Source: Janthinobacterium sp. ROICE36
GTDB lineage: Bacteria > Pseudomonadota > Gammaproteobacteria > Burkholderiales > Burkholderiaceae_D
Reading direction: 5' to 3'
Length of the DNA: 64,000 bases
Assembly (NCBI RefSeq): GCF_002869965.1
Contig: NZ_PEBS01000013.1
Location: 36,249 to 100,248, forward strand
Part shown: positions 38,254-50,500 of the stretch, one piece after another
How the letters are laid out: every line of letters begins with the position of its first letter
Position numbering within the stretch: position 1 is the stretch's first letter
Notes under the pieces: generated by a model
What the model saw: the letters and a program-made list of their open reading frames with translations, nothing else
What the model was told of the DNA's origin: nothing
The model's database searches: none
Translations under genes and position numbers: made by a program

Positions 38254-39717
38254 TTAGCGTGGCAGCAGCGATACCCCCATCAGGAATTCATCGACGGCGC
38301 GCGCGCACTGGCGCCCTTCGCGGATCGCCCAGACCACCAGCGACTGGCCACGGCGCATGTCGCCAGCCGCAAACACCTTGGCCACCGAAGTCTGGTAGCA
38401 ACCCTGGCCCTCCGCGCTGGCCTTGACGTTGCCGCGTGCATCCGTATCGACGCCAAACGCTTCCAGCACCTGTTGTACAGGGGAAACAAAACCCATGGCC
38501 AGGAAGACCAGGTCGGCCTTCATCTCGAATTCCGAGTTCGGCACTTCGCTCATCTTGCCGTCTTTCCATTCCACGCGGCAGGCGATCAGCTTTTCCACCT
38601 TGCCGCCCTTGCCTTCGAAACGCTTGGTAGCCACGGCCCAGTCGCGCTCGCAGCCTTCCTCGTGCGAGGACGAGGTGCGCAGCTTGGTCGGCCAGTATGG
38701 CCAGACCAGCGGCTTGTTTTCCTGTTCCGGCGGCTGCGGCATCAATTCGAACTGGGCCACCGAGGCGGCGCCATGGCGGTTCGAGGTGCCCACGCAGTCG
38801 GATCCCGTGTCGCCGCCGCCGATCACCACCACATGCTTGCCCGTCGCCTTGATCTGGTCCTTGAGCTTGTCGCCCGCGTTGACCTTGTTTTGCAGCGGCA
38901 GGAAATCCATGGCGAAGTGCACGCCTTTCAACTCGCGGCCCGGCACGGGCAAGTCGCGCGGCTGCTCGGCGCCGCCGGCCATGATGACGGCGTCAAATTC
39001 TTTTTCCAGGTCTTCCGGGAAAATGGTTTCCTTGGCCCAGTTGTTGACGTGGGCAGGGAAATCCTTGCCGACCAGCACGCTGGTACGGAAGACCACGCCT
39101 TCGGCTTCCATCTGTTTCACGCGCAAGTCGATGTGCGACTTTTCCATCTTGAAGTCGGGGATGCCATAACGCAACAAACCACCGACCCGGTCGCTCTTTT
39201 CAAATACCGTGACAGCATGGCCGGCGCGCGCCAGTTGCTGCGCCGCCGCCAGGCCGGCAGGGCCGGAACCGACGATGGCCACTTTCTTGCCCGTGCTGAA
39301 AGGGGCCGGCTGCGGCGTGACCCAGCCGTGCTCCCAGCCCATGTCGATGATTTTATGTTCGATCGACTTGATGCCGACCGGATCTTCGTGTATGCCCAGG
39401 GTGCAGGCTGATTCGCACGGCGCCGGGCAGATGCGGCCCGTAAATTCCGGGAAGTTGTTGGTCGAATGCAAGATGTCGAGCGCTTCGCGGTAAGCGCCGC
39501 GGTACACCAGGTCATTCCAGTCGGGAATGATGTTATTCACGGGACAACCCGTAGTGCAGAAGGGAATGCCGCAATCCATGCAGCGCGCGCCCTGCACGGT
39601 GGCTTGCGCGTCCGACAGGTGCAGCACGAATTCCTTGTAGTTCTTCAGGCGCGCGGCAGGCTCCAGATAGTGTTCGTCCTGGCGCTTGAATTCCATGAAG
39701 CCGGTAATTTTACCCAC
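38254..39717 (-). CDS. gltD: Glutamate synthase small subunit
   Basis: A 487-residue FAD-, NADPH- and Fe-S-binding subunit that passes electrons to GltB. The N-terminal cysteine clusters [17 protein letters not shown] and [12 protein letters not shown] bind two [4Fe-4S] centres. [17 protein letters not shown] is the FAD fold, [17 protein letters not shown] the NADPH fold, and [14 protein letters not shown] the late flavin contact. It is downstream of gltB with a 69-bp gap. Confidence 0.97.
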   Translation of the reverse strand: MGKITGFMEFKRQDEHYLEPAARLKNYKEFVLHLSDAQATVQGARCMDCGIPFCTTGCPVNNIIPDWNDLVYRGAYREALDILHSTNNFPEFTGRICPAPCESACTLGIHEDPVGIKSIEHKIIDMGWEHGWVTPQPAPFSTGKKVAIVGSGPAGLAAAQQLARAGHAVTVFEKSDRVGGLLRYGIPDFKMEKSHIDLRVKQMEAEGVVFRTSVLVGKDFPAHVNNWAKETIFPEDLEKEFDAVIMAGGAEQPRDLPVPGRELKGVHFAMDFLPLQNKVNAGDKLKDQIKATGKHVVVIGGGDTGSDCVGTSNRHGAASVAQFELMPQPPEQENKPLVWPYWPTKLRTSSSHEEGCERDWAVATKRFEGKGGKVEKLIACRVEWKDGKMSEVPNSEFEMKADLVFLAMGFVSPVQQVLEAFGVDTDARGNVKASAEGQGCYQTSVAKVFAAGDMRRGQSLVVWAIREGRQCARAVDEFLMGVSLLPR

Positions 39718-39786
39718 GATGTTTCCTTTGTATTTTTAGCTGGCGGGAGCGGCGCGGCCGCTCCCTTCACATTCATCTCGGCTGGC

Positions 39787-42700
39787 TCAGGCGGCGACGG
39801 CTTGTACTTCCATGGCGGCATCGGCAGCCATCTCGATCAGTGCGCGCTTGTATTCGTTCGGGAAGACTTTCACGAACTTGCCGCGCGCTGCGGCCCAGTC
39901 ATCGAGCAAGACGCGGGCGCGCGTGCTGCCCGTGTGCTTGAAGTGACGCTCGATCAGGCGCTTGAGGATGACTTCGTCGGCTTCCGGCACGCCCTCGCGG
40001 TGCTGGGTATGCCAGGCATCACGGTCGAGATGCTGTTCCGCTGCGGACACGACCTTGTCCAGGCTGACCATGGCCGTGTTGCACTTGCTGGCAAAGTCGC
40101 CGGCCGGGTCATACACATAGGCGATGCCGCCCGACATGCCGGCCGCAAAGTTGCGTCCCGTATTGCCCAGCACCACCACCGTACCGCCCGTCATGTATTC
40201 GCAACCATGGTCGCCCAGGCCCTCGACCACCGTGGTGGCGCCCGAGTTGCGCACGGCAAAGCGTTCACCGGCCACGCCGTTGAAGAAGGCTTCGCCGGCA
40301 ATCGCGCCGTACAGCACCGTGTTGCCGATGATGATGTTGTCCACGGCCCAGCCGCGGAATTCCGTATTTGGCCGCACGATGATGCGCCCGCCCGACAAGC
40401 CCTTGCCCACGTAATCGTTGCCCTCGCCCACCAGGTCGATGGTGATGCCGTGCGCCAGGAAGGCGCAGGCCGACTGGCCCGCCGTGCCTTGCAATTGAAT
40501 GTGGATGGTGTCGTCCGGCAAGCCGGCGTGGCCATACTTCTTCGCCACTTCGCCGGACAGCATGGTGCCCACCGTGCGGTTCAGGTTGCGCACGGGCGAA
40601 ATGAAGGACACGCGTTCGCCCTTTTCCAGCGCCGCGCGCGCTTGCGCGATCAGCTTGTGGTCGAGTGCTTTCTCCAGCGCATGATCCTGGAATTCCACGT
40701 GGCGGCAGGCCTGGCCATCCGGCGTTTCCGGCTTGTAGAAGATGGCCGAGAAGTCCAGGCCTTGCGCCTTCCAGTGCGAAATCGCCTTCGATTTGTCCAG
40801 CAAGTCGACGCGCCCGATCAGTTCGTCGTAGGTGCGGATGCCCAGCTGCGCCATCAATTGACGGGCTTCTTCGGCGACGAAGAAGAAGTAATTGACAACG
40901 TATTCCGGTTTGCCGGAGAACTTGGCGCGCAGCACGGGGTCTTGCGTGGCCACGCCCACGGGACAGGTGTTCAAGTGGCATTTGCGCATCATGATGCAGC
41001 CTTCGACCACCAGCGGCGCCGTGGCGAAACCGATTTCGTCGGCACCCAGCAGGGCGGCGATGACCACGTCGCGGCCCGTCTTCATCTGGCCATCGGCCTG
41101 TACGCGGATGCGGCTGCGCAAGCCATTCAAGACCAGTGTTTGTTGGGTCTCTGCCAGACCCAGCTCCCACGGCGTGCCCGCATGTTTCACGGACGACAAT
41201 GGGGAAGCGCCCGTGCCGCCATCGTGGCCAGCGACGACCACGTGGTCGGCTTTCGCCTTGGTGACGCCGGCGGCCACCGTGCCGATGCCCACTTCCGACA
41301 CCAGTTTCACGGAAATCGAGGCGCGCGGATTGGCGTTCTTCAAATCATGGATCAGCTGCGCCAGATCTTCGATCGAATAGATATCGTGGTGCGGCGGCGG
41401 CGAAATCAAGCCCACGCCCGGCACGGAGAAGCGCAGGCTGGCGATGTATTCGGAGACCTTATGGCCCGGCAACTGGCCGCCTTCGCCCGGTTTCGCGCCC
41501 TGCGCCATCTTGATCTGGATCTGGTCGGCGGAATTGAGGTAGGCAGCCGTCACGCCGAAACGTCCCGACGCCACCTGCTTGATGCGCGAGCGCATGGAAT
41601 CGCCTTCCTGCAACGGAATATCGACGACGATCTGCTCGGCGCCCACGATGGAAGCCATGGTGTCGCCCTGGCGGATGGGGATGCCCTTCAATTCCTGCGT
41701 GTAGCGGTTCGGATCTTCGCCGCCCTCGCCCGTGTTCGACTTGCCGCCGATGCGGTTCATGGCGACGGCCAGGGTGGCGTGCGCTTCCGTGCTGATGGAA
41801 CCGAGCGACATGGCGCCCGTGGCGAAGCGCTTGACGATTTCCTTGGCCGGTTCCACTTCGTCGAGCGGGATGGCCTTGGTCGGATCGAGCTTGAATTCGA
41901 ACAGGCCGCGCAGGGTCAGGTGACGACGGCTCTGGTCATTGATGATTTGCGCGTACTCCTTATAGCTGGAGAAATTGTTGCTGCGCGTGGAGTGCTGCAG
42001 TTTCGCAATCGCATCCGGCGTCCACATGTGGTCTTCGCCGCGCACGCGGAATGCATATTCGCCACCCGCGTCGAGCTTATCCATCAGCACGGGATCGTTG
42101 CCGAAGGCCAGCGCATGCAGGCGCAGCGCTTCTTCCGCCACTTCAAACACGCCGATGCCTTCCACGTTCGAGGCCGTGCCCTTGAAGTATTTGTCCACCA
42201 GCGACTTGTTCAAGCCGATGGCTTCGAAGATTTGCGCGCCGCAGTAGGACATATACGTTGAAATGCCCATCTTCGACATGACTTTCATCAAGCCTTTGCC
42301 AACTGCCTTGGTGTAGTTATAAATAGCTTTGTCGGCCGACAAGTCACCGGGCAAGCCATGCGCCATCTCGGCCAGGGTTTCCATGGCCAGATACGGGTGG
42401 ACGGCTTCCGCACCGTAGCCCGCGAGCAAGGCAAAGTGGTGCGTTTCGCGGGCCGAGCCCGTTTCCACCACGAGGCCGGTGGAGGCGCGCAAGCCCTTGC
42501 TCACCAGGTGCTGGTGCACGGTGGAGGTGGCCAGCAGCGCGGGGATCGCCACCTGGTCGGCGCAGATGGCGCGGTCCGAGACGATCAAAATATTGTGGCC
42601 GGACTTGACGGCATCGACCGCTTCCGCGCACAGCGAGGCCAGGCAGGCTTCCACGCCTTCTTTGCCCCAGGCCAGCGGGTAGCAGATGTCGAGTTCATAC

Positions 42701-44487
42701 GACTTGAACTTGCCACCCGTGTGGGCGCTGATATTGCGCAGACGCGCCATGTCGTCAAAGCCCAGCACGGGCTGCGCCACTTCCAGGCGCATCGGCGGGT
42801 TGACGTTGTTGGTATCGAGCAAGTTCGGTTTCGGGCCGATGAACGACACCAGCGACATCACCATCGCTTCGCGGATCGGGTCGATCGGCGGATTCGTCAC
42901 TTGCGCAAACAGCTGCTTGAAGTAGTTATACAGCGGTTTCAATTTGTTTGACATGACGGCCAGCGGCGAGTCATTGCCCATCGAACCCGTTGCCTCTTCG
43001 CCGGCCACGGCCATCGGCGCCATGAGGAATTTCAAGTCTTCCTGCGTGTAGCCGAACGCCTGCTGGCGGTCCAGCAGCGATGGCTGGGCTTTTTCGCCCT
43101 GGGCGCGGTCTTGCTTGGCCTGTCCTTCGGCCAGCTTGATCTCGTCGAGCTTGATGCGCACCGAGTTGATCCACGCTTTATACGGCTTGGCGTTGGCGTA
43201 GGTGTTTTTCAGCTCCTGGTCGTCGATGATGCGGCCCGCTTCCAGGTCGATCAGGAACATCTTGCCAGGCTGCAAGCGCCATTTCTGGATGATTTTCGAT
43301 TCGGGAATCGGCAGCACGCCCGATTCCGACGCCATCACCACCAGGTCGTCGTCCGTGACGATGTAGCGCGCCGGACGCAAGCCATTGCGGTCCAGGGTGC
43401 CGCCGATGTGGCGGCCATCCGTAAATGCCATGGCGGCGGGGCCGTCCCACGGTTCCATCATGGCCGCGTGGTATTCATAGAAGGCGCGGCGGTTGTCATC
43501 CATGGTCGTGTGGTTTTCCCACGCTTCAGGAATCATCATCATCATCGCCTGGGCGATAGGGTAGCCGGCCATCAGCAGCAGTTCCAGCGCATTGTCGAAG
43601 CACGCCGTGTCGGACTGGCCTTCATAGATCAACGGAAAGAGTTTCTGCAGGTCGTCGCCCAGCACGGCCGACTTCATCACGCCTTCGCGCGCGCGCATCC
43701 AGTTGAAGTTGCCTTTCACCGTGTTGATCTCGCCGTTATGGGCGATCAAACGGTACGGGTGGGCCAGCGGCCATTCGGGGAAGGTATTCGTCGAGAAACG
43801 CTGGTGCACCAGGGCCAGGGCCGAGATGCAGCGCGCATCCTGCAAGTCCTTGTAATACACGCCCACCTGGTCGGCCAGCAGCAAGCCCTTGTACACAATG
43901 GTGCGCGCCGACATCGATGGCACGAAGAATTCCTTGCCGTGCAGCAGTTTCAAGGCCTGGATGGCGTGGCCCGACGATTTGCGGATCACATACAGTTTGC
44001 GCTCGAGCGCGTCGGTAACCATGATGTCCGGACCGCGGCCGATGAAGATTTGGCGGATGACCGGTTCCTTGGCGCGCACGGTGGGCGACATCGGCATGTC
44101 CGTATCGATGGGCACGTTGCGCCAACCCAGCACGACCTGGCCTTCGATGCGCACGGCGCGTTCGATTTCCTGCTCGCAGGCGATGCGCGATGCGTGTTCC
44201 TTCGGCAGGAAGACCATGCCCACGCCGTATTCGCCAGGCGGCGGCAATTCCACACCCTGCTTGGCCATTTCTTCGCGATAGTACTGGTCGGGAATCTGGA
44301 TCAGGATGCCGGCGCCATCGCCCATCAGCGCATCGGCGCCCACGGCGCCACGGTGATCGAGGTTTTTCAGTATCAGCAAACCCTGTTCGACGATCGAATG
44401 GGTCTTGTTGCCCTTGATATGGGCGACGAAACCGACGCCGCAGGCATCGTGTTCATTGGCTGGGTCGTACAGGCCTTGCGCTTTCAT
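39787..44487 (-). CDS. gltB: Glutamate synthase large subunit
   Basis: A 1566-residue ferredoxin/NADPH-type GOGAT large subunit, making two glutamates from glutamine and 2-oxoglutarate. A 15-residue propeptide ends before the nucleophile Cys16 in [11 protein letters not shown], the N-terminal amidotransferase. The FMN/synthase domain includes [36 protein letters not shown] and the 3Fe-4S region [15 protein letters not shown]-terminal GXGXG helix domain contains repeated GG motifs. The ATG at 44487 is used because a longer frame to 44616 precedes the propeptide. Confidence 0.97.
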   Translation of the reverse strand: MKAQGLYDPANEHDACGVGFVAHIKGNKTHSIVEQGLLILKNLDHRGAVGADALMGDGAGILIQIPDQYYREEMAKQGVELPPPGEYGVGMVFLPKEHASRIACEQEIERAVRIEGQVVLGWRNVPIDTDMPMSPTVRAKEPVIRQIFIGRGPDIMVTDALERKLYVIRKSSGHAIQALKLLHGKEFFVPSMSARTIVYKGLLLADQVGVYYKDLQDARCISALALVHQRFSTNTFPEWPLAHPYRLIAHNGEINTVKGNFNWMRAREGVMKSAVLGDDLQKLFPLIYEGQSDTACFDNALELLLMAGYPIAQAMMMMIPEAWENHTTMDDNRRAFYEYHAAMMEPWDGPAAMAFTDGRHIGGTLDRNGLRPARYIVTDDDLVVMASESGVLPIPESKIIQKWRLQPGKMFLIDLEAGRIIDDQELKNTYANAKPYKAWINSVRIKLDEIKLAEGQAKQDRAQGEKAQPSLLDRQQAFGYTQEDLKFLMAPMAVAGEEATGSMGNDSPLAVMSNKLKPLYNYFKQLFAQVTNPPIDPIREAMVMSLVSFIGPKPNLLDTNNVNPPMRLEVAQPVLGFDDMARLRNISAHTGGKFKSYELDICYPLAWGKEGVEACLASLCAEAVDAVKSGHNILIVSDRAICADQVAIPALLATSTVHQHLVSKGLRASTGLVVETGSARETHHFALLAGYGAEAVHPYLAMETLAEMAHGLPGDLSADKAIYNYTKAVGKGLMKVMSKMGISTYMSYCGAQIFEAIGLNKSLVDKYFKGTASNVEGIGVFEVAEEALRLHALAFGNDPVLMDKLDAGGEYAFRVRGEDHMWTPDAIAKLQHSTRSNNFSSYKEYAQIINDQSRRHLTLRGLFEFKLDPTKAIPLDEVEPAKEIVKRFATGAMSLGSISTEAHATLAVAMNRIGGKSNTGEGGEDPNRYTQELKGIPIRQGDTMASIVGAEQIVVDIPLQEGDSMRSRIKQVASGRFGVTAAYLNSADQIQIKMAQGAKPGEGGQLPGHKVSEYIASLRFSVPGVGLISPPPHHDIYSIEDLAQLIHDLKNANPRASISVKLVSEVGIGTVAAGVTKAKADHVVVAGHDGGTGASPLSSVKHAGTPWELGLAETQQTLVLNGLRSRIRVQADGQMKTGRDVVIAALLGADEIGFATAPLVVEGCIMMRKCHLNTCPVGVATQDPVLRAKFSGKPEYVVNYFFFVAEEARQLMAQLGIRTYDELIGRVDLLDKSKAISHWKAQGLDFSAIFYKPETPDGQACRHVEFQDHALEKALDHKLIAQARAALEKGERVSFISPVRNLNRTVGTMLSGEVAKKYGHAGLPDDTIHIQLQGTAGQSACAFLAHGITIDLVGEGNDYVGKGLSGGRIIVRPNTEFRGWAVDNIIIGNTVLYGAIAGEAFFNGVAGERFAVRNSGATTVVEGLGDHGCEYMTGGTVVVLGNTGRNFAAGMSGGIAYVYDPAGDFASKCNTAMVSLDKVVSAAEQHLDRDAWHTQHREGVPEADEVILKRLIERHFKHTGSTRARVLLDDWAAARGKFVKVFPNEYKRALIEMAADAAMEVQAVAA

Positions 44488-44560
44488 GGACTTCTCCGCT
44501 GCAGTGAGTATCGAAAAACTAGAGTAGTGCAACGCAACAAAAAATTCAACCACAACAATT

Positions 44561-44573
44561 AGGGTCGGAGTCG
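44561..44573 (+). repeat. Left end motif of the transposase unit
   Basis: AGGGTCGGAGTCG lies on the plus strand upstream of gltB. It matches, at 12 of 13 bases and in inverted orientation, the motif at 45447-45459 on the far side of the transposase gene. An ATTAAAT/ATTTAAT inverted pair (44575-44581 and 44603-44609) lies just inside it. Confidence 0.6.
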
Positions 44574-44680
44574 AATTAAATCCGATTATTCCGCTATAAA
44601 AATTTAATAGGGACATAGTCGAAACGATGTCAATAAAGCGTCAGAAAGAAGCCATTTTTTGTTTTAAATGCGAACGCTTT

Positions 44681-45388
44681 TCAATTGCTATCCCTTGCGG
44701 CCACGATTTTGCGGGGACGGCCCCGCTTGGCAGGCAGCACTTGCCGCTGCATTTTCCGTTCCAGCGCCTGCTTGAACGGCTCGGAACCCAGCGGCCAACC
44801 CTTCAATACAGCCTCTTCCAGCACCTTAACCTGGCTGCTGCCCAGGCCTTGCTCGAACAGGCGCAGATAAGCCGCCTCGCGGTCGAAGGGCGTATTGCCC
44901 AGCGCCCAGTACAGCGCGTGGTCGGTGATGAGGGGATCGGGGCGCACACCCGCATGGTGGGCATAACTGGACCATGCATGGTCCAGTGCCTGGCCCACCA
45001 CACCCGTTTGCACGGGCACGCACTCCAGGTAGCGGCAGCAAGTGAGCAAGAAATTGTCGGGATCGATGACGGAGGTTTTGTAGCGTCCCTGCCACAAAGC
45101 CCCTACACGGCCGTATTTATGATTGAAATACGGCACGTAATAGCGCCCCAGCCACTGCATCAGCTGTCCCAGGCCCGTGGCATCACTGGGGGTCGCCAAT
45201 AAATGTAGCTGATCTGGCAATAAAACATAGGCGTGGATGGCCACCTTGAACATTTTCGCGCCCGTTTTCAACCAGGACAAGCATTGCGCGTAGTCGGACG
45301 CGTCCTGGAACACCGGCTGGCGGTTGCTGCCGCGCTGGATCACGTAATGGGGCAGTGCTGGAATGATGAGGCGAGGCAAACGGGCCAT
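44681..45388 (-). CDS. REP-associated tyrosine transposase-like protein (IS200/Y1 family)
   Basis: A 235-residue single-strand-type transposase of the RAYT group. The N-terminus MARLPRLIIPALPHYVIQRG, GALWQGRYKTSVID and RYLECVPVQTG follow the family layout. The HUH metal motif, expected as NHxHLL, reads DQLHLL here, with Gln60 in place of the first His, so activity is doubtful. A C-terminal basic tail (KRGRPRKIVAARD) is typical. The ATG at 45388 is the family start. Inverted AGGGTC motifs lie on both sides. Confidence 0.82.
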   Translation of the reverse strand: MARLPRLIIPALPHYVIQRGSNRQPVFQDASDYAQCLSWLKTGAKMFKVAIHAYVLLPDQLHLLATPSDATGLGQLMQWLGRYYVPYFNHKYGRVGALWQGRYKTSVIDPDNFLLTCCRYLECVPVQTGVVGQALDHAWSSYAHHAGVRPDPLITDHALYWALGNTPFDREAAYLRLFEQGLGSSQVKVLEEAVLKGWPLGSEPFKQALERKMQRQVLPAKRGRPRKIVAARDSN

Positions 45389-45446
45389 GACAGAATCGCA
45401 AAAGAAGGCTAAGGCCTTGATTTTACACAGTTGTGCGCACAAAACG

Positions 45447-45459
45447 CGACTCTGACCCT
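45447..45459 (-). repeat. Right end motif of the transposase unit
   Basis: On the minus strand it reads AGGGTCAGAGTCG, the inverted partner of 44561-44573 with one mismatch. The interior side continues into a perfect TTGTGCGCACAA palindrome. Confidence 0.6.
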
Positions 45460-45542
45460 GTTTTATTGAAAATGTGGGGAAAAACGATGGACTCTGCCCC
45501 TTTTATGCAGCCACCCCGCTTGCGGGTGGCTGGCATCGCGTA

Positions 45543-46223
45543 TCAGGACAGATTAAAACTGGCCGACAGGCTGTAGCCCTCGCCATACGCGCTGCGTAGC
45601 GGCAAGTCCTGGCCCAGGCCCGTCTTGGCTTTCTTGCGCAGACGGTACACGAGCATGTCGACCCTGCGGCCCGCATCGGGGTCTTCGCCGCCCATGCCGG
45701 CCACAATGACGTCGCGCGGCACGGGGCGGGTATTGATGGTCAAGAGGTGCAGGAAGTTGAATTCCTTTTCCGTCAGGGCAATGACGGCGCCCATCAGCTC
45801 AAGTTGGCGGGCGCTTACTTTCAAGGTCCACTTGCCCGGCTCGGGCACGGGATCTTGCGGCCCCACGCGGCGGTCGAGCGCCTCGATGTGGGCGGCCAGT
45901 TCGGGGAATTTGATCGGCTTGGTCAGGTAATGGTCGGCGCCCAGGCGCAAGCCCAGGATGCGGCTGTCGAAAGCGACACGGCCCGTCAGCACCAGCACGC
46001 CGATTTGCGGATACAGCTGGCGCATGCGGGGGATGACGTTGAAGCCGTCTTCGTCAGGCAAGCCCAAGTCCAGCACGACCACGCCGACATTGCCATGACT
46101 CAACGCCGTCCACATCCCGCCAGCGGAGCTGGTGATATGGACTTCATGTTCGAGCTCAACGAGAAACTCCGCCATGTCTTCGGCGTACTCCAGATTGTCT
46201 TCGACGATCAGTATTTTCGTCAT
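45543..46223 (-). CDS. OmpR-family response regulator
   Basis: A 226-residue two-domain regulator. The receiver has the acidic pair Glu8/Asp9, phospho-acceptor Asp52 in VVVLDLGLP, a switch Thr in VLVLTGR and Lys in TKPIKF. The C-terminal winged helix (MGAVIALTEKEFNFLHLL, then VDMLVYRLRKKAK) binds DNA. It is transcribed with the histidine kinase encoded 137 bp upstream. Target genes unknown. Confidence 0.93.
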   Translation of the reverse strand: MTKILIVEDNLEYAEDMAEFLVELEHEVHITSSAGGMWTALSHGNVGVVVLDLGLPDEDGFNVIPRMRQLYPQIGVLVLTGRVAFDSRILGLRLGADHYLTKPIKFPELAAHIEALDRRVGPQDPVPEPGKWTLKVSARQLELMGAVIALTEKEFNFLHLLTINTRPVPRDVIVAGMGGEDPDAGRRVDMLVYRLRKKAKTGLGQDLPLRSAYGEGYSLSASFNLS

Positions 46224-46360
46224 TGCAACGCCATTCTTCCGTTAGTGAGCTACCGTGGGCAAACCATGCCATTCACTTCTGCACCATGATGGACGGCACA
46301 ATAGGTTTACGTCAAGGAATTATCACGGTTGCCTTCAGCGGAAGCAAGGCTTTTCCTTGT

Positions 46361-47494
46361 CTAGACAGGAAGCGGCAGCCAAATGCGGAAAAGCGCCCCG
46401 CCTTCGGGCAGATTATGCCCTTGCAAACTCCCGCCATGCACCTCGACGACGGCGCGCGCCATGTACAGGCCCAGGCCCGCACCGGGATGCGTGGCATAGC
46501 TTCCACGGCTTCCTTTTTCAAACAATTGCGCCAGCTCTTCTTCCCGCAAGCCGGGCCCCGCATCGCGCACGCACAGGGCCACGCCCCCCTCGGGCACCAG
46601 CTTGCCCGACACGGTGATGGGACTGCCCGGCGGGCTGAACTTGACGGCGTTATCGAGCAGGATTTTCAGGCATAAGGCCATGCCGGGCACGTCGCAGCGC
46701 AGCCTGGCCGGCAAGTCCTCGTCGAGGTCCAGCTGCACCGGGTGGCTGGCGGGCACGGTGGCGGCCGCCTGCTGCAGCAAGGCCAGCGGCGCGATGCCGT
46801 CGGCGGCCCGCTCGCGGCCAAGCGCCGCCATGCGTTCAGGCGATAAATAGTCGGCGATCATGGCCAACAAACGGTCGACGGCCGTCTGGATTTTCACATA
46901 GCGCTTGCGGGTAGCCTCGTCCGCATCTTTCGATGTCGAGACGAGGCGCTGGATGGCGCCATCGATGGTCGCCAGCGGCGTGCGGAATTCATGCGACAGC
47001 ATCGAGGCGAAGCGCTTTTGCTCCTTTTCCCGCTCCGCTTCCTGCGCCTGGGCGGCACTGACGTCGCGTACCGTGCCCACCAGCGTGACGCCGCGCCCCA
47101 TCGCCGCCGCAGCCGGCACAATGGTCGAGCTGATTTCCAGCGCCAGCAAATGCCCGTCGGCATGCGGCAGTTCCACTTCGCGCAACAGTGTCAAGCGGCT
47201 GACGTCGCCAGCGCGCCAGCGCTGCAACCGGGCCGGCAGGTCTTGCGCCAGGCGCGCCGCGTGCGCGCGCAAGGCGGGCAAGTCGTGGCCCGTCAGGCGT
47301 TGCGCGGCGGGGCTGATGTAGAGCAATTCGAGGCTGGTGGCGTCGAACAGAAAGGCCGCATCGCGGCCGTGCTCGGCCAGCAGGCGGAACCGCGCTTCGC
47401 CCGCCCGCGCGCGCAGCAGGGCGCGGCGCAACTGGACGAAACGCAGCGCCATGAGGATGACGCCGGCAAGTAGCAAGAGGAAAAAGGGCAGCAT
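46361..47494 (-). CDS. PAS-containing sensor histidine kinase
   Basis: A 377-residue kinase. One N-terminal membrane helix (3-20) is followed by a PAS domain (about 32-150), a HisKA helix with His168 in SMLSHEFRTPLATID, and an ATPase domain with DNAVKFSPPGSPI (N box), VRDAGPGL (G1) and GAGLGLYMARAV (G2). With no periplasmic domain, it probably senses an intracellular or membrane cue. It pairs with the response regulator next to it. Confidence 0.92.
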   Translation of the reverse strand: MLPFFLLLLAGVILMALRFVQLRRALLRARAGEARFRLLAEHGRDAAFLFDATSLELLYISPAAQRLTGHDLPALRAHAARLAQDLPARLQRWRAGDVSRLTLLREVELPHADGHLLALEISSTIVPAAAAMGRGVTLVGTVRDVSAAQAQEAEREKEQKRFASMLSHEFRTPLATIDGAIQRLVSTSKDADEATRKRYVKIQTAVDRLLAMIADYLSPERMAALGRERAADGIAPLALLQQAAATVPASHPVQLDLDEDLPARLRCDVPGMALCLKILLDNAVKFSPPGSPITVSGKLVPEGGVALCVRDAGPGLREEELAQLFEKGSRGSYATHPGAGLGLYMARAVVEVHGGSLQGHNLPEGGALFRIWLPLPV

Positions 47495-47544
47495 GCTTTA
47501 TACCTGGCAAGAAAGAATCGCCAAGTATAGGCCCAGCGGCCCCC

Positions 47545-50500
47545 TTAATCTTCCAGTGGAGCGAAAATCTGCTGCAAGTCTTCCTGCGTGAGCGCCATCT
47601 TCTGCGCTTCGCCTTCGGCCAGGATCGATTGCGCCAGCTCCGATTTTTTTTGCTGCAGCAACTGGATTTTTTCTTCCAGGGTGCCCTTGGCGATCAGCTT
47701 GTACACGAACACGGGCTTGTCCTGGCCGATGCGCCAGGCGCGGTCCGTGGCCTGGTTTTCCGCTGCCGGATTCCACCACGGGTCGTAGTGGATCACCGTG
47801 TCGGCCGCCGTCAGGTTCAAGCCCACGCCACCCGCTTTCAAGCTGATCAGGAAGATGGGCACGGCGCCTTGCTGGAAGGCCGCCACTTGCGCGCCCCGGT
47901 CCTTCGTTTCGCCCGTCAGCAAGGCGTAGGGAATGTCGCGCGATTCCAGCTCTTCCTCGATCAATTCCAGCATGCTGGTAAATTGCGAGAAGACGAGGAT
48001 CTTGCGCCCTTCGTCGAGCAAGTCTTCCACCATCTGCATCAGGTCGAGCAGCTTGGCCGAACCGGCCGACTGCTTCTTCGCCGGCAAGGATTTCACCAGG
48101 CGCGGGTCGCAGCAGACCTGGCGCAGTTTCAACAGCGCTTCGAGGATGACGATCTGGCTGCGCGCCACGCCCTTCTTGTCGATTTCTTCGCGTACTTTTT
48201 GATCCATCGCAAGACGCACGGTTTCATACAGGTCGCGCTGCGGCCCCGTCAGCTCCACCTTGCGCACCATTTCCGTCTTCGGCGGCAGCTCTTTGGCCAC
48301 ATTGTCCTTCGTGCGGCGCAGCAGGAAGGGCTTGATGCGGCGGTTCAGCAGCATGCGGCGCAGTGGGTCGTCCTGGCGCTCGATCGGGTGGCGGAACTGC
48401 GTGTTAAACGTCTTCTCGTCGCCCAGCAAGCCCGGCAGCAGGAAGTGGAATTGCGACCACAATTCGCCCAGGTGGTTTTCCAGCGGCGTGCCGGACAAAC
48501 ACAGGCGGTGGCGCGCGCGCAACAGGCCCGCGCTTTGCGCCGCCTTGCTGCGCGTATTCTTGATGTAGTGCGATTCATCGAGGATGACCAGGTGGAAATC
48601 GTGCTCGCGCAGGGTTTCCTCGTCGCGCGGCAACAGGGCGTAAGTCGTCAGCACCAGGTCGCATTGATCGATCTGGTCGAATTGCTGGGCGCGGTCCTTG
48701 CCTTGCAACAGCAACACTTTCAGGCTGGGCGCAAATTTTGCCGCCTCGTCCTGCCAGTTGCCCATCAAACTGGTCGGTGCGATGACCAGCGCCGGATGCG
48801 TCAAACGGCCCGCTTCCTTTTCCACCAGGATATGCGCCAAGGTTTGCACGGTCTTGCCCAGGCCCATGTCATCGGCCAGGATGCCGGCCAGGTCGTGGTC
48901 GCGCAGGAATTGCATCCACGCCAGGCCATCGGCCTGGTAATCGCGCAGGGTGGCTTGCAAGCCGGCTGGCGCCGCCACTTTTTGCACGGAACCGAACTGG
49001 CTCAGCTTGCGGCCCATGGCGCGCAATTGCTCGCCGCCCGTCCAGCGTAGTTCCAAGCCCCGCGCCAGTTCTTCCAGGCGCGCCGCATCCAGGGTCGACA
49101 TGCGCACCGCATGTTTGATCTTGTCGCTGAAGTAGAGTTCCCCCAGGGTGTTCAAGATGGGGCGCACGCGCCCCCACGGCAGGGCGACGCGCGTGCCGTC
49201 GGGCAAGGTTGCCAGCATCTGGTCATCATCGGCATGCGCCTCGATGACTTTCGGGTTGAAATCGTTGGGCGCGCTGCGGATCAGCTGCACCAGCACGGGC
49301 AGCAGCGGCACTCTTTCCTGGTTGACGACGATGCCCAGTTCCAGCTCGAACCAGGCGTTGCCGCTGTCCGGATCCTGGTCGTCGATCTCCGCATACCAGT
49401 CACCGACCTCGCTCACGTCGTAGCGGTACTTGGCCGTTTTTTCCACGATCCAGCCCTGCTCCAGCAAGGCTTCGATGCCGGACTCGGCAAAACGCAGCCA
49501 GTCCGCCTGGGAAGACAGTTGCAAGGCGCCCTTCAAGCCGCTCAAGGGAGCGGAGCCCGGCTTCTTGAATTGCAGCTCGGCCAGGGTGGCCAGGGCGCGC
49601 GCTTCATCGAGCGTATTTCTCTGGATAATTTCCGTCACCTCGCCCACTTGCCGCACCACGCGCTGCGACGGGTCGAACGCGACGCGCTCGCCATCGTAGT
49701 CGTAGGACAGCACGGCGAAATCGCTCCAGCGCTGTGCGCTGCCATCGGCCAGCATGGCGCTGTCCATCAGCAAGACCGCTTGTGCGGGCACGTCCTTGCG
49801 CAAGCGCTGCGGCAACGGTTGCGGCAGCGGCATCAAATGCTGCAAGCCTTGCGCCAGCAGCAGTTGCGACACGCGCACCTTGTCGTTCGCATTCAGCGGT
49901 GGCGCCTGCGCCACCAGCGCTTGCAGGTCGGCCAGGGAAATGTCGGAGCCGCCCTGGTTCAGTTCCAGCACGCCGCACGACAGGTTGTCGATGTACCACG
50001 GCGGATCGGTAGGCAGCATGTAATCGATCTGGTCGGCGCCATGGTGCTTCACGCCTTCCGGCGGGTCCACTTGCCAGCCCAGGCGCATGGTCTTGCCTTC
50101 GTCGCGCCAGAACAGGCGCGCGGGACGCACCGGACCTTCTTTCAAGGGATACACGAGGCCATTGCCCACATCGGCCCAGGAATTGGCCCACAACAGCTTG
50201 TCTTGCTCGGCCAGCATTTTCAGCAGGGCCGCGCCCACCTTGCCCTTCGGCTCCGTGGCGCTGCCCGTCTGCGAATTCTGTCCGCTGCGCATGGCCACGA
50301 AGAAACGCACGAGGTCTTCGTCGGCCGGCGTCAAAAAGGTGGGCGGTGCCGACAGCAGGGAAAAAATTTCGCTGATGGGAGAAGCCGCTGCCACATCGCC
50401 ATTCGGCCGCAGCCGCGCCTTGTACAGGCACAAGGCCACGTGGCGGCCGCCGCTGGTGGGCGCCAGCACGTAGATCAATCGATGCTGGTTGAGTTTGGGG

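Noticed and set aside
39466..42261. Long plus-strand reading frame opposite gltB
   Set aside because: Antisense frame caused by high GC third positions; amino acid content is Arg/His/Gln-rich and non-protein-like, and gltB is unambiguous on the other strand.
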